64,000 bases of DNA from NCBI RefSeq assembly GCF_014873945.1, contig NZ_JADBEC010000001.1, positions 2,931,001-2,995,000 of the forward strand, in the 5' to 3' direction. This DNA is from Rhizobium viscosum. Lineage in GTDB: Bacteria; Pseudomonadota; Alphaproteobacteria; Rhizobiales; Rhizobiaceae. Both the position numbers and the translations under genes were made by a program. The notes below the pieces were generated by a model. The model did not search any database. It was given only the letters and a program-made list of their open reading frames with translations, and was not told the origin of the DNA. Every line of letters starts with the position of its first letter. The stretch's first letter is position 1. Of this stretch, positions 53,848 through 62,116 are shown piece after piece.

Positions 53848-55100
53848 CACACGACAATCTCCGCCGTCTCGACCACCGCATGGAACAGCACATCGGCCCC
53901 GGCCGTCGCCCATTCCTTGGAGATCTCCTCTGCCTCATTGTGCGAGAGACCCCCCACACACGGGCACATAACCATCGTCGCGGGCGCGACCTTGGCGGCC
54001 CAGCAGGCGTCGTGGCCGGCGCCGGAGATGATGTTCATGTGGGAGTAGCCGAGGCGGTCTGCGGCGGAGCGGACCGAGGTGACGAGCTTTTCGTCGAAGG
54101 TGACGGGCTCGAAATGGCCGATCGCCTCGATGGAACAGCCGACACCCAATGCATCACAGATCTTTGGCGCTTCGGCCTCGATCTTTGCCCGCATGCGGTC
54201 GAGCTTGGCCTTGTCGGGCGAGCGGATGTCGACGGTGAAGACCACCTTGCCCGGCAGCACGTTGCGAGAATTCGGCGAGAAGAAGACCTGGCCGACGCCG
54301 CCGACGGCGCCCGGCTGTTCGCCCATCGCAACGCCTTGAACCATTTCCAGGATGCGCGACATGGCAAGGCCGGCATTGACGCGCATGTTCATCGGCGTCG
54401 AGCCGGTATGGGCTTCCTTGCCGGTCAGCGTGAATTCCAGCCACCAGAGACCCTGACAGTGGGTGACGACGCCGATCTGCTTGTTCACGGCTTCGAGGAT
54501 CGGGCCCTGCTCGATGTGATATTCGAAATAGGCGTGCATCTTGCGGGCGCCAACTTCTTCGTCGCCGACCCAGCCGATGCGCTTCAGCTCGTCGCCGAAG
54601 AGCTTGCCTTCGGGATCCCTGCGGTTATAGGCGAAATCCAGGCTGTGTGCGCCGGCGAAGACGCCGGATGCCAGCATCGCAGGCGCGAAGCGGGCGCCTT
54701 CCTCGTTGGTCCAGTTGGTGACGACGACTGGGTGCTTCGTCCTGATGCCGAGGTCGTTCATGGTCCTGACGACTTCAAGCGCGCCGAGCACGCCGAGCAC
54801 GCCGTCATATTTGCCGCCGGTCGGCTGGGTGTCGAGATGCGAGCCGACATAGACAGGGAGAGCGTCAGGATCGGTGCCGGGGCGGGTTGCGAACATGGTG
54901 CCCATCTTGTCGACGCCGAGCGTCAGGCCGGCGTCTTCGCACCATTTCTTGAAAAGGTTGCGGCCTTCGGCATCCGAATCCGTCAGAGTCTGGCGGTTGT
55001 TGCCGCCGGCAATTCCCGGGCCGATTTTCGCCATGTCCATGAGACTGTCCCAAAGACGGTCCCCGTTGATGCGCATGTTTTCGCCTGGCGCTGCCACCAT
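53847..55100 (-). CDS. hyuC: Beta-ureidopropionase / N-carbamoyl-L-amino-acid hydrolase (M20 family)
   Basis: 417 residues. M20 dizinc motifs: GSHLDTQPTGGKYDGVLGVL (His and Asp ligands), TNWTNEEGARFAPAMLASGV (Glu pair), HAYFEYHIEQGPIL (His), ISGAGHDACWAAKVAPATMV and GGLSHNEAEEIS (last His ligand). Family members split N-carbamoyl-beta-alanine, N-carbamoyl amino acids or allantoate. Beside dihydropyrimidinase, beta-ureidopropionase (third step of reductive pyrimidine degradation, releasing ammonia, CO2 and beta-alanine) is the best call. An internal ATG (residue 9) is an alternative start. A RutR-like operator lies 143-158 bases upstream. Confidence 0.92.
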   Translation of the reverse strand: MVAAPGENMRINGDRLWDSLMDMAKIGPGIAGGNNRQTLTDSDAEGRNLFKKWCEDAGLTLGVDKMGTMFATRPGTDPDALPVYVGSHLDTQPTGGKYDGVLGVLGALEVVRTMNDLGIRTKHPVVVTNWTNEEGARFAPAMLASGVFAGAHSLDFAYNRRDPEGKLFGDELKRIGWVGDEEVGARKMHAYFEYHIEQGPILEAVNKQIGVVTHCQGLWWLEFTLTGKEAHTGSTPMNMRVNAGLAMSRILEMVQGVAMGEQPGAVGGVGQVFFSPNSRNVLPGKVVFTVDIRSPDKAKLDRMRAKIEAEAPKICDALGVGCSIEAIGHFEPVTFDEKLVTSVRSAADRLGYSHMNIISGAGHDACWAAKVAPATMVMCPCVGGLSHNEAEEISKEWATAGADVLFHAVVETAEIVV

Positions 55101-55412
55101 GATTGAAAGTCCTCACCTGTTTTGCGGCAGTCATGCAAAGTACATGCCCGCCATGTTCCCGTGGTCAAATTCCGCTGCTGCTTGTTGTTCTGTCAGCGCC
55201 GGAAAATCGCCAGTTGCCTTTGTTTTTTATCTGGCGGATAATTTGACCGATTGGTAAACATTACAACTTCCATCGCTGCGCTCAAGACGAAAATCACGAA
55301 AAATAGACAGAAAGTACAGGCAAAAATGCAGGCAGTTGCCTGATAAAGCGGCAGGAGAGGCCGTTCTTCAAATCTTGAGCGAAGGAGTTGAATTTCAAGG
55401 GGAAAAGAGCGT
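55101..55412. other. Divergent intergenic region between the hyuC-type and rutR-type genes
   Basis: About 310 bases, AT-rich from 55200 to 55330. It holds a RutR-like operator at 55243-55258 and a weaker half-site (TGGTCAA, 55162-55168). No gene seen. It serves as the divergent promoter of both genes. Confidence 0.5.
55243..55258. promoter_or_regulatory. RutR-like operator
   Basis: TTGACCGATTGGTAAA matches 12 of 14 defined positions of the E. coli RutR consensus TTGACCA-N2-TGGTCAA. It lies between the hyuC-type gene and the adjacent RutR-like regulator gene, where autoregulation and pyrimidine control are expected. Confidence 0.62.
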
Positions 55413-56051
55413 ATGGCCATACCGAGAGCGGCGAAGACACTTCGGCGGACACGCATCCAGGAAGAGAAGGAAGAGCAAATCCTGGAAGCGGCGCTGGATG
55501 TGTTTTCGGTCAGCGGCTTCCGTGGCTCGACCATCGACCAGATCGCCGAAGTGGCCGGCATGTCGAAGCCGAACCTGCTCTATTATTTCCGCACCAAGGA
55601 AGCCATGCATCGCGCACTGATCGACCGCGTGCTTTATAACTGGCTGGAGCCGCTGAGGGCCTTCGATGCGGAAGGCGATCCGGAAGCGGAGATCCGCAGC
55701 TATATCCGCCGCAAGCTGGAGATGGCGCGCGATTTCCCCCGCGAGAGCCGGCTCTTCGCCAACGAGATGTTGCAGGGCGCGCCGCACGTCCTCGACATGC
55801 TGAAAGGACCGCTGAAAGAGCTGGTCGACGAAAAGGCGGCCGTGATCCGCACCTGGATCAAAAGCGGCAAGATCGCCCGTTGCGACCCCTATCACCTCAT
55901 CTTCTCGATCTGGTCAACGACGCAGCACTATGCCGATTTCGACGTGCAGGTTCGCGCCGTGCTTGGCGAAGAGCATTCCGGCGACGGGCGCTTCGAGGAC
56001 GCGGCGCGCTTCCTGGAGCAGCTTTTCATCGGCGGATTGCGGCCTGATTGA
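55413..56051 (+). CDS. rutR: RutR-like TetR-family regulator of pyrimidine degradation
   Basis: 212 residues. TetR helix-turn-helix: EEKEEQILEAALDVFSVSGF, STIDQIAEVAGMSKPNLLYY. The ligand-binding domain carries RESRLFANEMLQGAPHVLDM and IFSIWSTTQHYADFDVQVRA, which match the RutR/TetR C-terminal family (sensor of uracil and thymine in E. coli). It is divergent from the hyuC-type gene with a RutR-like operator between them. It likely releases this operator when uracil or thymine is present. The family also contains non-pyrimidine relatives. Confidence 0.88.
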   Translation: MAIPRAAKTLRRTRIQEEKEEQILEAALDVFSVSGFRGSTIDQIAEVAGMSKPNLLYYFRTKEAMHRALIDRVLYNWLEPLRAFDAEGDPEAEIRSYIRRKLEMARDFPRESRLFANEMLQGAPHVLDMLKGPLKELVDEKAAVIRTWIKSGKIARCDPYHLIFSIWSTTQHYADFDVQVRAVLGEEHSGDGRFEDAARFLEQLFIGGLRPD

Positions 56052-56116
56052 AAGACTGCCCAGAGCGCCACGCGGAGAAGAATGTCCGCGACCCCTTCGA
56101 GCTCCCGGATTTCTGC

Positions 56117-57016
56117 TCAGCCCATCATTGCCGGAAGCCGGGCGGCCAGCGTGTCGATCGCCAGTCTTATTTTCGGCAGCATAACCGGCGAGCGCAGCCA
56201 AACGGCATGGGCATCGAAGATATTGGGCTGCTCGTATTTCAGTACCTGGACGAGATGGCCGGAGGCCACACTTTCGCGCACCAGCCAACAAGGCAGCCAG
56301 GCAAGCCCGCGTCCAGCGACCGCCGCATCCAAGATGGCTGCGAGATCGTCGAGCCGCAGCCGCGTCTGTGGCTGGACCTCCCGCCACCGATCATCGGGCG
56401 TCGGGAAGATCCAGGTTCTTTCATAGTCGCCACGTCGGTAGACGATGCCTTGATGCTGAGGAATATCGGCAATCGTTTGCGGTATGCCATGTCTTTCCAG
56501 GTAGCTGGGTGATGCGCAGACCGTCATTCTCTGGTGGGCGACGGCGCGGGCCATCAGATCAGGATGATCTTTCAGCGGGCCGTTGCGGATGGCAAGATCG
56601 AATCCATCCTCCATGAGATCGACGATGCGATCGTTGAAGGAAAGGTCGAGTTCGAGCTCGGGATGTTCATCGAGCAGATCCTCCAGAACTGGCGCGATAC
56701 AGAGGCGACCGAAGAGCACCGGCATCGAGACGCGCAACCGGCCACGCACGCTGCGGCGGCCTGATTCCAGCATTGCCTCGCCAAGGCGGATTTCCTCGAC
56801 CGCACGCAAGCAGCGCTCATAGAAGAAACGGCCTTCCTCCGTCAGGCTCTGCATGCGTGTCGTGCGGTTGAAGAGGCGCACGCCGAGACGTTGCTCCAGT
56901 CGTGCAATGGTCTTGCCGACGGCCGAGCGCGTGAGATGAAGCCGCTCGGCCGCTGACGAAAAACCGCCGGCCTCGACGGCTTCGACGAAGATCGAAATGC
57001 CTTTCAGGTGCTCCAT
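56117..57016 (-). CDS. LysR-family regulator, divergent from an oxidoreductase
   Basis: 299 residues. N-terminal winged helix: GISIFVEAVEAGGFSSAAER, LHLTRSAVGKTIARLEQRLG. The C-terminal substrate-binding domain includes LELDLSFNDRIVDLMEDGFD, LAIRNGPLKDHPDLMARAVA and GLAWLPCWLVRESVASG. It is divergent from the alcohol-dehydrogenase-like gene at 57119, the usual arrangement for a LysR regulator and its target. The inducer is unknown. GAGGAAA precedes the ATG. Convergent with the rutR-like gene. Confidence 0.92.
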   Translation of the reverse strand: MEHLKGISIFVEAVEAGGFSSAAERLHLTRSAVGKTIARLEQRLGVRLFNRTTRMQSLTEEGRFFYERCLRAVEEIRLGEAMLESGRRSVRGRLRVSMPVLFGRLCIAPVLEDLLDEHPELELDLSFNDRIVDLMEDGFDLAIRNGPLKDHPDLMARAVAHQRMTVCASPSYLERHGIPQTIADIPQHQGIVYRRGDYERTWIFPTPDDRWREVQPQTRLRLDDLAAILDAAVAGRGLAWLPCWLVRESVASGHLVQVLKYEQPNIFDAHAVWLRSPVMLPKIRLAIDTLAARLPAMMG

Positions 57017-57118
57017 ATTGTTTCCTCTGCGGAACCAGTCTGGTGAATTAATATCGCAACTGGAGAGAAAATTTCAACGATATGTTTCGCTTCCTGCAAT
57101 CGGACAAGGAGCGAGACA

Positions 57119-58141
57119 ATGCAGACGACACGGCAATGGCAGATCGACACGATCGGACCGGAGCGGAAACTTGCGATCGGTGAGCGGAGACTGGAGCCGG
57201 TTTCGAATAACAGGATTCTCGTGCGGACGGAGGCGGTCTCGCTGAATTTTCGTGACAGGCTGGTGATGGAAAACGGCATGGGATTGCCGCTGCAATTTCC
57301 CTTTGTGCCGGCTTCAGATATGGCCGGTGTCGTGGAAGCCATCGGTCCCGATGTCACCCGCTTCAAGCCTGGGGATCGGGTTATCTCGACCTTCTCGCCC
57401 GACTGGATCGACGGACGCGGTCTGGGCGACGCCCGCACGCCGCCCTATACCACGCGCGGCGGCGTCTATCCCGGCGTTCTCTCAGAGTACACCGTCCTGT
57501 CAGAGGAATGGTATTCGCACGCGCCGAAGACGCTTGATGCTGCTGAGGCGAGTACCTTGCCCTGCGCCGGATTGACAGCGTGGTTTGCGCTGATTGAGCG
57601 CGGAGGCCTGAAGGCCGGTGACAAGGTGCTGGTTCAGGGCACGGGCGGCGTTGCACTCTTCGGATTGCAGATCGCCAAGGCGCATGGGGCGGAGGTCTTC
57701 ATCACATCAGGCAGCGCCGAGAAGCTGGAACGCGCCGTTGCCCTCGGTGCTGATCATGCGCTTAGCCGGAATGACGGCGATTGGGTGGAGCAGCTCTATG
57801 CGCTGACCGAAGGCTACGGCGCCGACCACGTCCTCGAAATCGTCGGTGGCGCGCATCTCGGGCAGGCCCTGAAGGCGGTGGCGATCAACGGCCGTATCTC
57901 GGTTATCGGGGTTCTCGAAGGTTTCGAAATTTCCGGTCCCGTCGGTCCGCTCTTGCTCAAAGCGCCCGTGGTGCAGGGCATTTCCGTTGGACATCGCCGG
58001 GCACTGGAGGATCTCGTCCGGGCGGTCGACCAGACCGGACTGAAACCGGTCATCGACAAGCGTTACTCTTTCGAGGAATTCCCCGAAGCGCTCGATCATC
58101 TCTACCGCGGCCCCTTCGGTAAGGTCGTGGTTGAGTTCTGA
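57119..58141 (+). CDS. NAD(P)-dependent alcohol dehydrogenase / quinone reductase-like (MDR family)
   Basis: 340 residues of the medium-chain dehydrogenase superfamily. GroES-like half (residues ~20-150): EAVSLNFRDRLVMENGMGLP, FVPASDMAGVVEAIGPDVTR. The catalytic zinc Cys/His/Glu set is not fully present (NFRDR replaces the first Cys), pointing to a zinc-free quinone-reductase type. Rossmann half: VLVQGTGGVALFGLQIAKAH, then AVALGADHALSRNDGDWV and LEIVGGAHLGQALKAVAING. NADPH-dependent reduction of a quinone or enone is likely; the substrate is unknown. AAGGAG is eight bases upstream of the ATG. Confidence 0.9.
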   Translation: MQTTRQWQIDTIGPERKLAIGERRLEPVSNNRILVRTEAVSLNFRDRLVMENGMGLPLQFPFVPASDMAGVVEAIGPDVTRFKPGDRVISTFSPDWIDGRGLGDARTPPYTTRGGVYPGVLSEYTVLSEEWYSHAPKTLDAAEASTLPCAGLTAWFALIERGGLKAGDKVLVQGTGGVALFGLQIAKAHGAEVFITSGSAEKLERAVALGADHALSRNDGDWVEQLYALTEGYGADHVLEIVGGAHLGQALKAVAINGRISVIGVLEGFEISGPVGPLLLKAPVVQGISVGHRRALEDLVRAVDQTGLKPVIDKRYSFEEFPEALDHLYRGPFGKVVVEF

Positions 58142-58150
58142 GTGGTGGTT

Positions 58151-58178
58151 TCCCTTCTCCTCAAGCAGGGAGAAGGGA
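58151..58178. terminator. Weak hairpin between convergent oxidoreductase and rhodanese genes
   Basis: A 10-bp perfect stem TCCCTTCTCC / GGAGAAGGGA with an 8-base loop. Neither strand has a clear T-run, so termination is uncertain. Confidence 0.35.
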
Positions 58179-58185
58179 TCCTTGA

Positions 58186-58596
58186 TCAGGCAGCAACGCT
58201 TGCTCCACTCTCAAAAGCAAGCCCCTCATCCGCCCATCCGGTCAGGCCGCCGATCATCAGCTTGACGGACAGGCCGAGACGGGAGAGACGAAATGCGGCC
58301 TTGTCCGCGCCGTTGCAATGCGGCCCGGCGCAATAGACCACAAACAGCGTATCGGCAGGCCATTCGGACATGCGGTGTGCGGTCATCTTGCCATGCGGCA
58401 GGTTGAGGGCGCCGGGGATATGCGAAAGGGCGAAGAGCGCCGGCGAGCGGACGTCGAGAAGGACGAAGTCGATCTTGCCCGAAGCAAAGGCGGCGTTCAC
58501 ATCCGAGCAATCGGTCTCGAAGGCGAGCTTGCGGGCAAAATGTTCGGCGGCGGCTTCAGGTTCTGCTGCGGGGATTTCGGAAACGGGGCTCGGCAT
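58186..58596 (-). CDS. Rhodanese-domain protein
   Basis: 136 residues, one rhodanese domain. VLLDVRSPALFALSHIPGAL, NLPHGKM and the active-site loop LFVVYCAGPHCNGADKAAFR with the catalytic Cys. Ends with LSVKLMIGGLTGWADEGLAF. It transfers sulfur or acts on a thiol/selenium donor in the cytoplasm. It is divergent from the AraC-type gene across 92 bases; rhodanese genes beside ftrA-type regulators are a recurrent pair, so regulation by that protein is plausible. Confidence 0.88.
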   Translation of the reverse strand: MPSPVSEIPAAEPEAAAEHFARKLAFETDCSDVNAAFASGKIDFVLLDVRSPALFALSHIPGALNLPHGKMTAHRMSEWPADTLFVVYCAGPHCNGADKAAFRLSRLGLSVKLMIGGLTGWADEGLAFESGASVAA

Positions 58597-58688
58597 GATC
58601 TTGTCCTTTCTTGCCTCTGGTTGCCGCCGATCATTGCCGATGCTAGTGATGGACGAAATTGGCCATCACGACGGATAGCGTAAAGATC

Positions 58689-59669
58689 ATGCCAAAATCG
58701 GATGTTCACACGACCCGCGGACCGCATGTGGTGGCGCTTGCCTATGACGGGCTCTGCACCTTCGAATTCGGCATCGCCTACGAAGTCTTCGGCCTCTCAC
58801 GGCCGGAGATGGGCGAGGGCTGGTATCGCTTTTCGGTCGCCGGCATCGAGCCCGGTCCGTTGCGCGCGGCAGGCGGGCTGACCGTTGCCGTCGATAAGGG
58901 ACTGGAACTGCTTGGCGAGGCTGATCTCATTATCGCGCCGGGCTGGCGGGCGATCGACGCGCCGGTGCCGGAGCCTTTGATCGCAGCGCTTCGTGCCGCC
59001 CATGAGCGCGGGGCGCGGGTGATGTCGCTGTGTTCGGGTGTCGCCGTGCTTGCCGCTTCCGGTCTGCTTGCCGGGCGGCGGGCAACGACGCATTGGCGCT
59101 ATGTCGCCTCGATTGCGGCGCGTTACCCTGACATCGCACTCGATGCCGATGTGCTCTACATGGATGAAGGCAGCATCCTGACGGCAGCGGGTAGTGCCGC
59201 AGGTATCGACCTTTGCCTGCACGTCGTGCGTGGTGATTTTGGACCCGACGCGGCAAACAGTGTGGCGCGCCGGCTTGTCGTCCCGCCGCATCGCGAGGGC
59301 GGGCAGGCGCAGTTCATCGCCGCGCCCGTGCCGGAAGAGCGCGAGGGCATTCGTTTAGGACCGCTGATCGAATGGATGCGCGAACGGCTTTCCGAGGAGC
59401 AGCCGATCAGCCTGCTTGCCGGCAGGGCGGGCATGAGCATGCGCACCTTCCAGCGTCGCTTCGAGGCGGCGACGGGCGACAGTGTCGGCGAATGGCTGCT
59501 GAAGGAGCGGCTGCGGCATGCGCGCGATCTTCTGGAGAAGGAGCTCGCGGTGTCGCTTGATGATATTGCCGCCGCCAGCGGCTTCGGAACGTTAGCGACG
59601 ATGCGCCACCATTTCCGGAGGCGGTTAGGAACGAGCCCGAGCGCCTATCGGAAGTCATTCGGCAATTAA
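58689..59669 (+). CDS. ftrA: FtrA/GlxA-like AraC-family regulator with DJ-1/PfpI domain
   Basis: About 326 residues from ATG 58689 (58659 is an alternative). The N-terminal class-I glutamine-amidotransferase-like domain has VVALAYDGLCTFEFGIAYEV and the nucleophile-elbow-like MSLCSGVAVLAASGLLAGRR with Cys. The C-terminal AraC DNA-binding domain: LLAGRAGMSMRTFQRRFEAA then SLDDIAAASGFGTLATMRHH. It is an activator of the FtrA kind, perhaps of the divergent rhodanese gene. Inducer unknown. Confidence 0.9.
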   Translation: MPKSDVHTTRGPHVVALAYDGLCTFEFGIAYEVFGLSRPEMGEGWYRFSVAGIEPGPLRAAGGLTVAVDKGLELLGEADLIIAPGWRAIDAPVPEPLIAALRAAHERGARVMSLCSGVAVLAASGLLAGRRATTHWRYVASIAARYPDIALDADVLYMDEGSILTAAGSAAGIDLCLHVVRGDFGPDAANSVARRLVVPPHREGGQAQFIAAPVPEEREGIRLGPLIEWMRERLSEEQPISLLAGRAGMSMRTFQRRFEAATGDSVGEWLLKERLRHARDLLEKELAVSLDDIAAASGFGTLATMRHHFRRRLGTSPSAYRKSFGN

Positions 59670-59869
59670 CACGCCTCAGGCTTGCATTTGTTTTTTGCTT
59701 CGCCTAAAGGGGCGGCATCATTTGTTTCTGGAAAGGGAGCGCAAGATGACAAAAATCTCAGTACGCCCCGAGAGGGTTTCGGCTTAACTCAGTCCGCGGG
59801 CTGACGGATGCCGGTTGACCATCGCCGTCTGCGCGATGAAAGACCACTCATATCCAGAGTTCATTTATC

Positions 59870-61093
59870 ATGGGCAATTCCATCGGGAGCGGAAGCTCCC
59901 CGATAATGCAGGCGTATCCGCCTGCGCTCATCCATCATTTCTTTTCCGGCCGCACCTGGATCGAGGGTGCAGCGCTGGATCAACTTGCCGAAATGTCCCG
60001 TCTTCCGGGCGTTTCCGAAATCGCCGCCTTCCCGGATCTGCATCCCGGAAAATATGGGGCAACCGGTGTCGCATTGGCATCGGAGCGCCTGCTTCCGCTG
60101 CTTGTTGGCAACGATATCGGTTGCGGCATGTCGCTCTTCCAGCTCGATCTGCCGCCGCACAAACTTAAGATCGACAAGGCGGCAGAGCGGCTTCGCCAGC
60201 TTGAGGCCGAAGAGATCGGCAATCCCGCTCTTCTGCTTGAGGAGGCGGGCTTGCCGACGTCCCTGGCGCCGGATGCACTCGGCACGATCGGCGGCGGCAA
60301 CCATTTTTGCGAGTTGCAGGCCATCGATGCGCTTGCCGAAGGCGGTGTTGCCACTGGTCTGGATGGGCATGCTCTCTACCTGCTTGTCCATTCCGGCTCG
60401 CGTTCACTTGGCGCTGCCTTCTTTTCGGAGGCGGTCGACGCTCATCCTGATCTCGCAGCCGGGCTTTTGCCGGGTTCGCAAGGCGCCGTCACATGGCTTG
60501 CGAATCATGACCGATGCGTCGCCTGGGCATCGCTGAACCGGCGGCTGATCGCGGCACGGGCAGCGGCGGCGTTGCGTGCGGATCTGCGGCTCGTCGCTGA
60601 TGTGCCTCACAATCTCGTCCGGTCCTCCGGTCGCGCTTTCGTGCACTACAAGGGGGCTGCGGCAGTTACGCCGGGAGAACTCGCGCCGATCGCCGGTTCG
60701 CGTGCAAGCCTTAGCTACGTGGTTTGCCCGACAGCCGATGTCTCCCGATCGCTTGGGGGCATATCGCATGGGGCCGGTCGCAAATATGACCGTGCCAGCA
60801 TGCATGGGCGGGCCGGTCGCAATCGATCCGAGCGTGAACAGCTGCTGCGCAACGCATGGGGTGGCATTGCCATTTGCGATGACCGGGCGCTCGTCATCGA
60901 AGAGGCGGCGGCCGCCTATAAGGATGCAGGGCAGGTGGTCGCCGACCTCGAAAATGAGAAGCTGGTGAGCGTGCTTGCCAGCTTCCGGCCGCTCGTCACC
61001 TTCAAGAAGGCGGTTGACGAAGCCGAGGTCGAGCAGCGGCGGCGCAAGCCGAAATACCGTCGTGAAGGAGGGCGTGGTCGTGAGCGCTATTGA
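59870..61093 (+). CDS. rtcB: RtcB-family RNA ligase, PrfH-associated form
   Basis: 407 residues. RtcB motifs: AAFPDLHPGKYGATGVALAS, VGNDIGCGMSLFQLD (active-site Cys for metal), GTIGGGNHFCELQAI, LVHSGSRSLGAAFF, HDRCVAWASL and the HGAGRKYDRASMHG region with the GMP-accepting His. RtcB joins 2',3'-cyclic phosphate RNA ends with 5'-OH ends using GTP and Mn2+. The next gene is prfH, overlapping it by 14 bases. Such rtcB-prfH pairs repair and rescue ribosomes with a cleaved 16S rRNA decoding centre. It is not the housekeeping rtcA-linked form. Confidence 0.9.
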   Translation: MGNSIGSGSSPIMQAYPPALIHHFFSGRTWIEGAALDQLAEMSRLPGVSEIAAFPDLHPGKYGATGVALASERLLPLLVGNDIGCGMSLFQLDLPPHKLKIDKAAERLRQLEAEEIGNPALLLEEAGLPTSLAPDALGTIGGGNHFCELQAIDALAEGGVATGLDGHALYLLVHSGSRSLGAAFFSEAVDAHPDLAAGLLPGSQGAVTWLANHDRCVAWASLNRRLIAARAAAALRADLRLVADVPHNLVRSSGRAFVHYKGAAAVTPGELAPIAGSRASLSYVVCPTADVSRSLGGISHGAGRKYDRASMHGRAGRNRSEREQLLRNAWGGIAICDDRALVIEEAAAAYKDAGQVVADLENEKLVSVLASFRPLVTFKKAVDEAEVEQRRRKPKYRREGGRGRERY

Positions 61094-61694
61094 TCTCCTC
61101 GTCACGTCGGGCAACGGTCCAGTCGAATGCCGAATCGCGGTCTCTGCGCTTCTCAGGATCCTTGAGGACGAGGGGAAACAGCAAGGGTGCTCGCTGCATG
61201 TCAACCTTGGACCAATGCCGGATCACCACGGTGCGAAGTCGGCGATCGTCACTATAGAGGGCGATGCGGCGGAGCGGATTGCGACCGGCTATTGCGGTAC
61301 GATCCGTTTCACCTTCAAGAGCGCGGTTCGCCCCGGCCACAAGCGGCAGAACTGGTATGTGGCGGTGCGGCGCATCGATCTTCCGCCTAAAGGCAATGCG
61401 GTGACGATCAATCCTGCCGACCTGCAATTCGAGACGTTGCGTGCCGGCGGGCCGGGTGGGCAGCATCAGAACACGACCGACAGCGCGGTTCGTGTCCTGC
61501 ATCGTCCGAGCGGCCTTGTCGTGACCGCCCGGGATGAACGCTCGCAGCATCGCAACAAGGCACTGGCAATCCGGCGCCTGCAGGCGATGCTGCAAGATAT
61601 CGAGGCGGAAAAGCAGGAGGCGGCGAAAGCCGGGCGCTTCATTGCCAATCGCACGATCGAGCGCGGCAATGAGGTCAAGGCCTTCAGGCTGTGA
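61080..61694 (+). CDS. prfH: PrfH, release-factor-like ribosome rescue protein paired with RtcB
   Basis: About 204 residues from GTG 61080, set by AGGAGG eight bases upstream; the frame extending to 60975 lies inside rtcB. It has the class-I release factor catalytic domain: RAGGPGGQHQNTTDSAVRVL with the GGQ loop, then RDERSQHRNKALAIRRL. The N-terminal ~80 residues differ from RF1/RF2 and lack the codon-recognition motifs, matching PrfH. PrfH acts on damaged ribosomes to release the peptide so that RtcB can religate the 16S rRNA. Co-translation with rtcB (overlap) supports one functional unit. Confidence 0.9.
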   Translation: MSAIDLLVTSGNGPVECRIAVSALLRILEDEGKQQGCSLHVNLGPMPDHHGAKSAIVTIEGDAAERIATGYCGTIRFTFKSAVRPGHKRQNWYVAVRRIDLPPKGNAVTINPADLQFETLRAGGPGGQHQNTTDSAVRVLHRPSGLVVTARDERSQHRNKALAIRRLQAMLQDIEAEKQEAAKAGRFIANRTIERGNEVKAFRL

Positions 61695-61799
61695 CAGTTA
61701 GCCAGATGCGATCGACGCCCTTACCGAGGGCGCCGATCCATTTGCCTTTCATCCGCTGTTGACGCTGGATGCGGGACAGACTTCGTTCAGTCGCGGGCT

Positions 61800-62035
61800 C
61801 TAAAAGTAATAGTCCCGCTCGATCCCGTCATAACGCCCGGTCTTGAGGCAACAGTTCTTGAAACCTCCTCCTTGATCTGCAGGGGCAGGGGTCGTTACGT
61901 CCGAGTTTTTCGATCAACTCGACGTCACCATGAACGAACCGGTTGCCCGTCTTGACGCTGGTTTCGGAAGGGAAGGACTTGCGTCGCTTTGACGTGACCT
62001 CAAAAGCTCACATCGTTGAAGGTCTTGCGTGACAT
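61800..62035 (-). pseudogene. SEC-C motif small protein, broken by two frameshifts
   Basis: Reading from ATG 62035 (GGAGG five bases upstream) gives [11 protein letters not shown], then a stop. Removing one T from a T-run restores [20 protein letters not shown], leading to [15 protein letters not shown]; removing another T restores [19 protein letters not shown] and a stop at 61800. The rebuilt ~77-residue protein ends in a SEC-C zinc motif (consensus [17 protein letters not shown]), but Gly residues are replaced by Arg (CRSRRRF). Both frameshifts and the replacements argue for decay, though sequencing errors could explain the shifts. It lies between prfH and preA. Confidence 0.62.
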
Positions 62036-62048
62036 GATGGCCTCCATC

Positions 62049-62077
62049 AAAAAAGCCGCCGTCTCAGGGACGGCGGC
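62049..62077 (-). terminator. Terminator of the preT-preA operon
   Basis: A 9-bp perfect stem GCCGCCGTC / GACGGCGGC with a 5-base loop; on the minus strand it is followed by six T. It lies 40 bases beyond the preA stop. Confidence 0.85.
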
Positions 62078-62116
62078 TTCTCAATACCAGCCCTTCGCAG
62101 AACGGCAAGATCGTTC

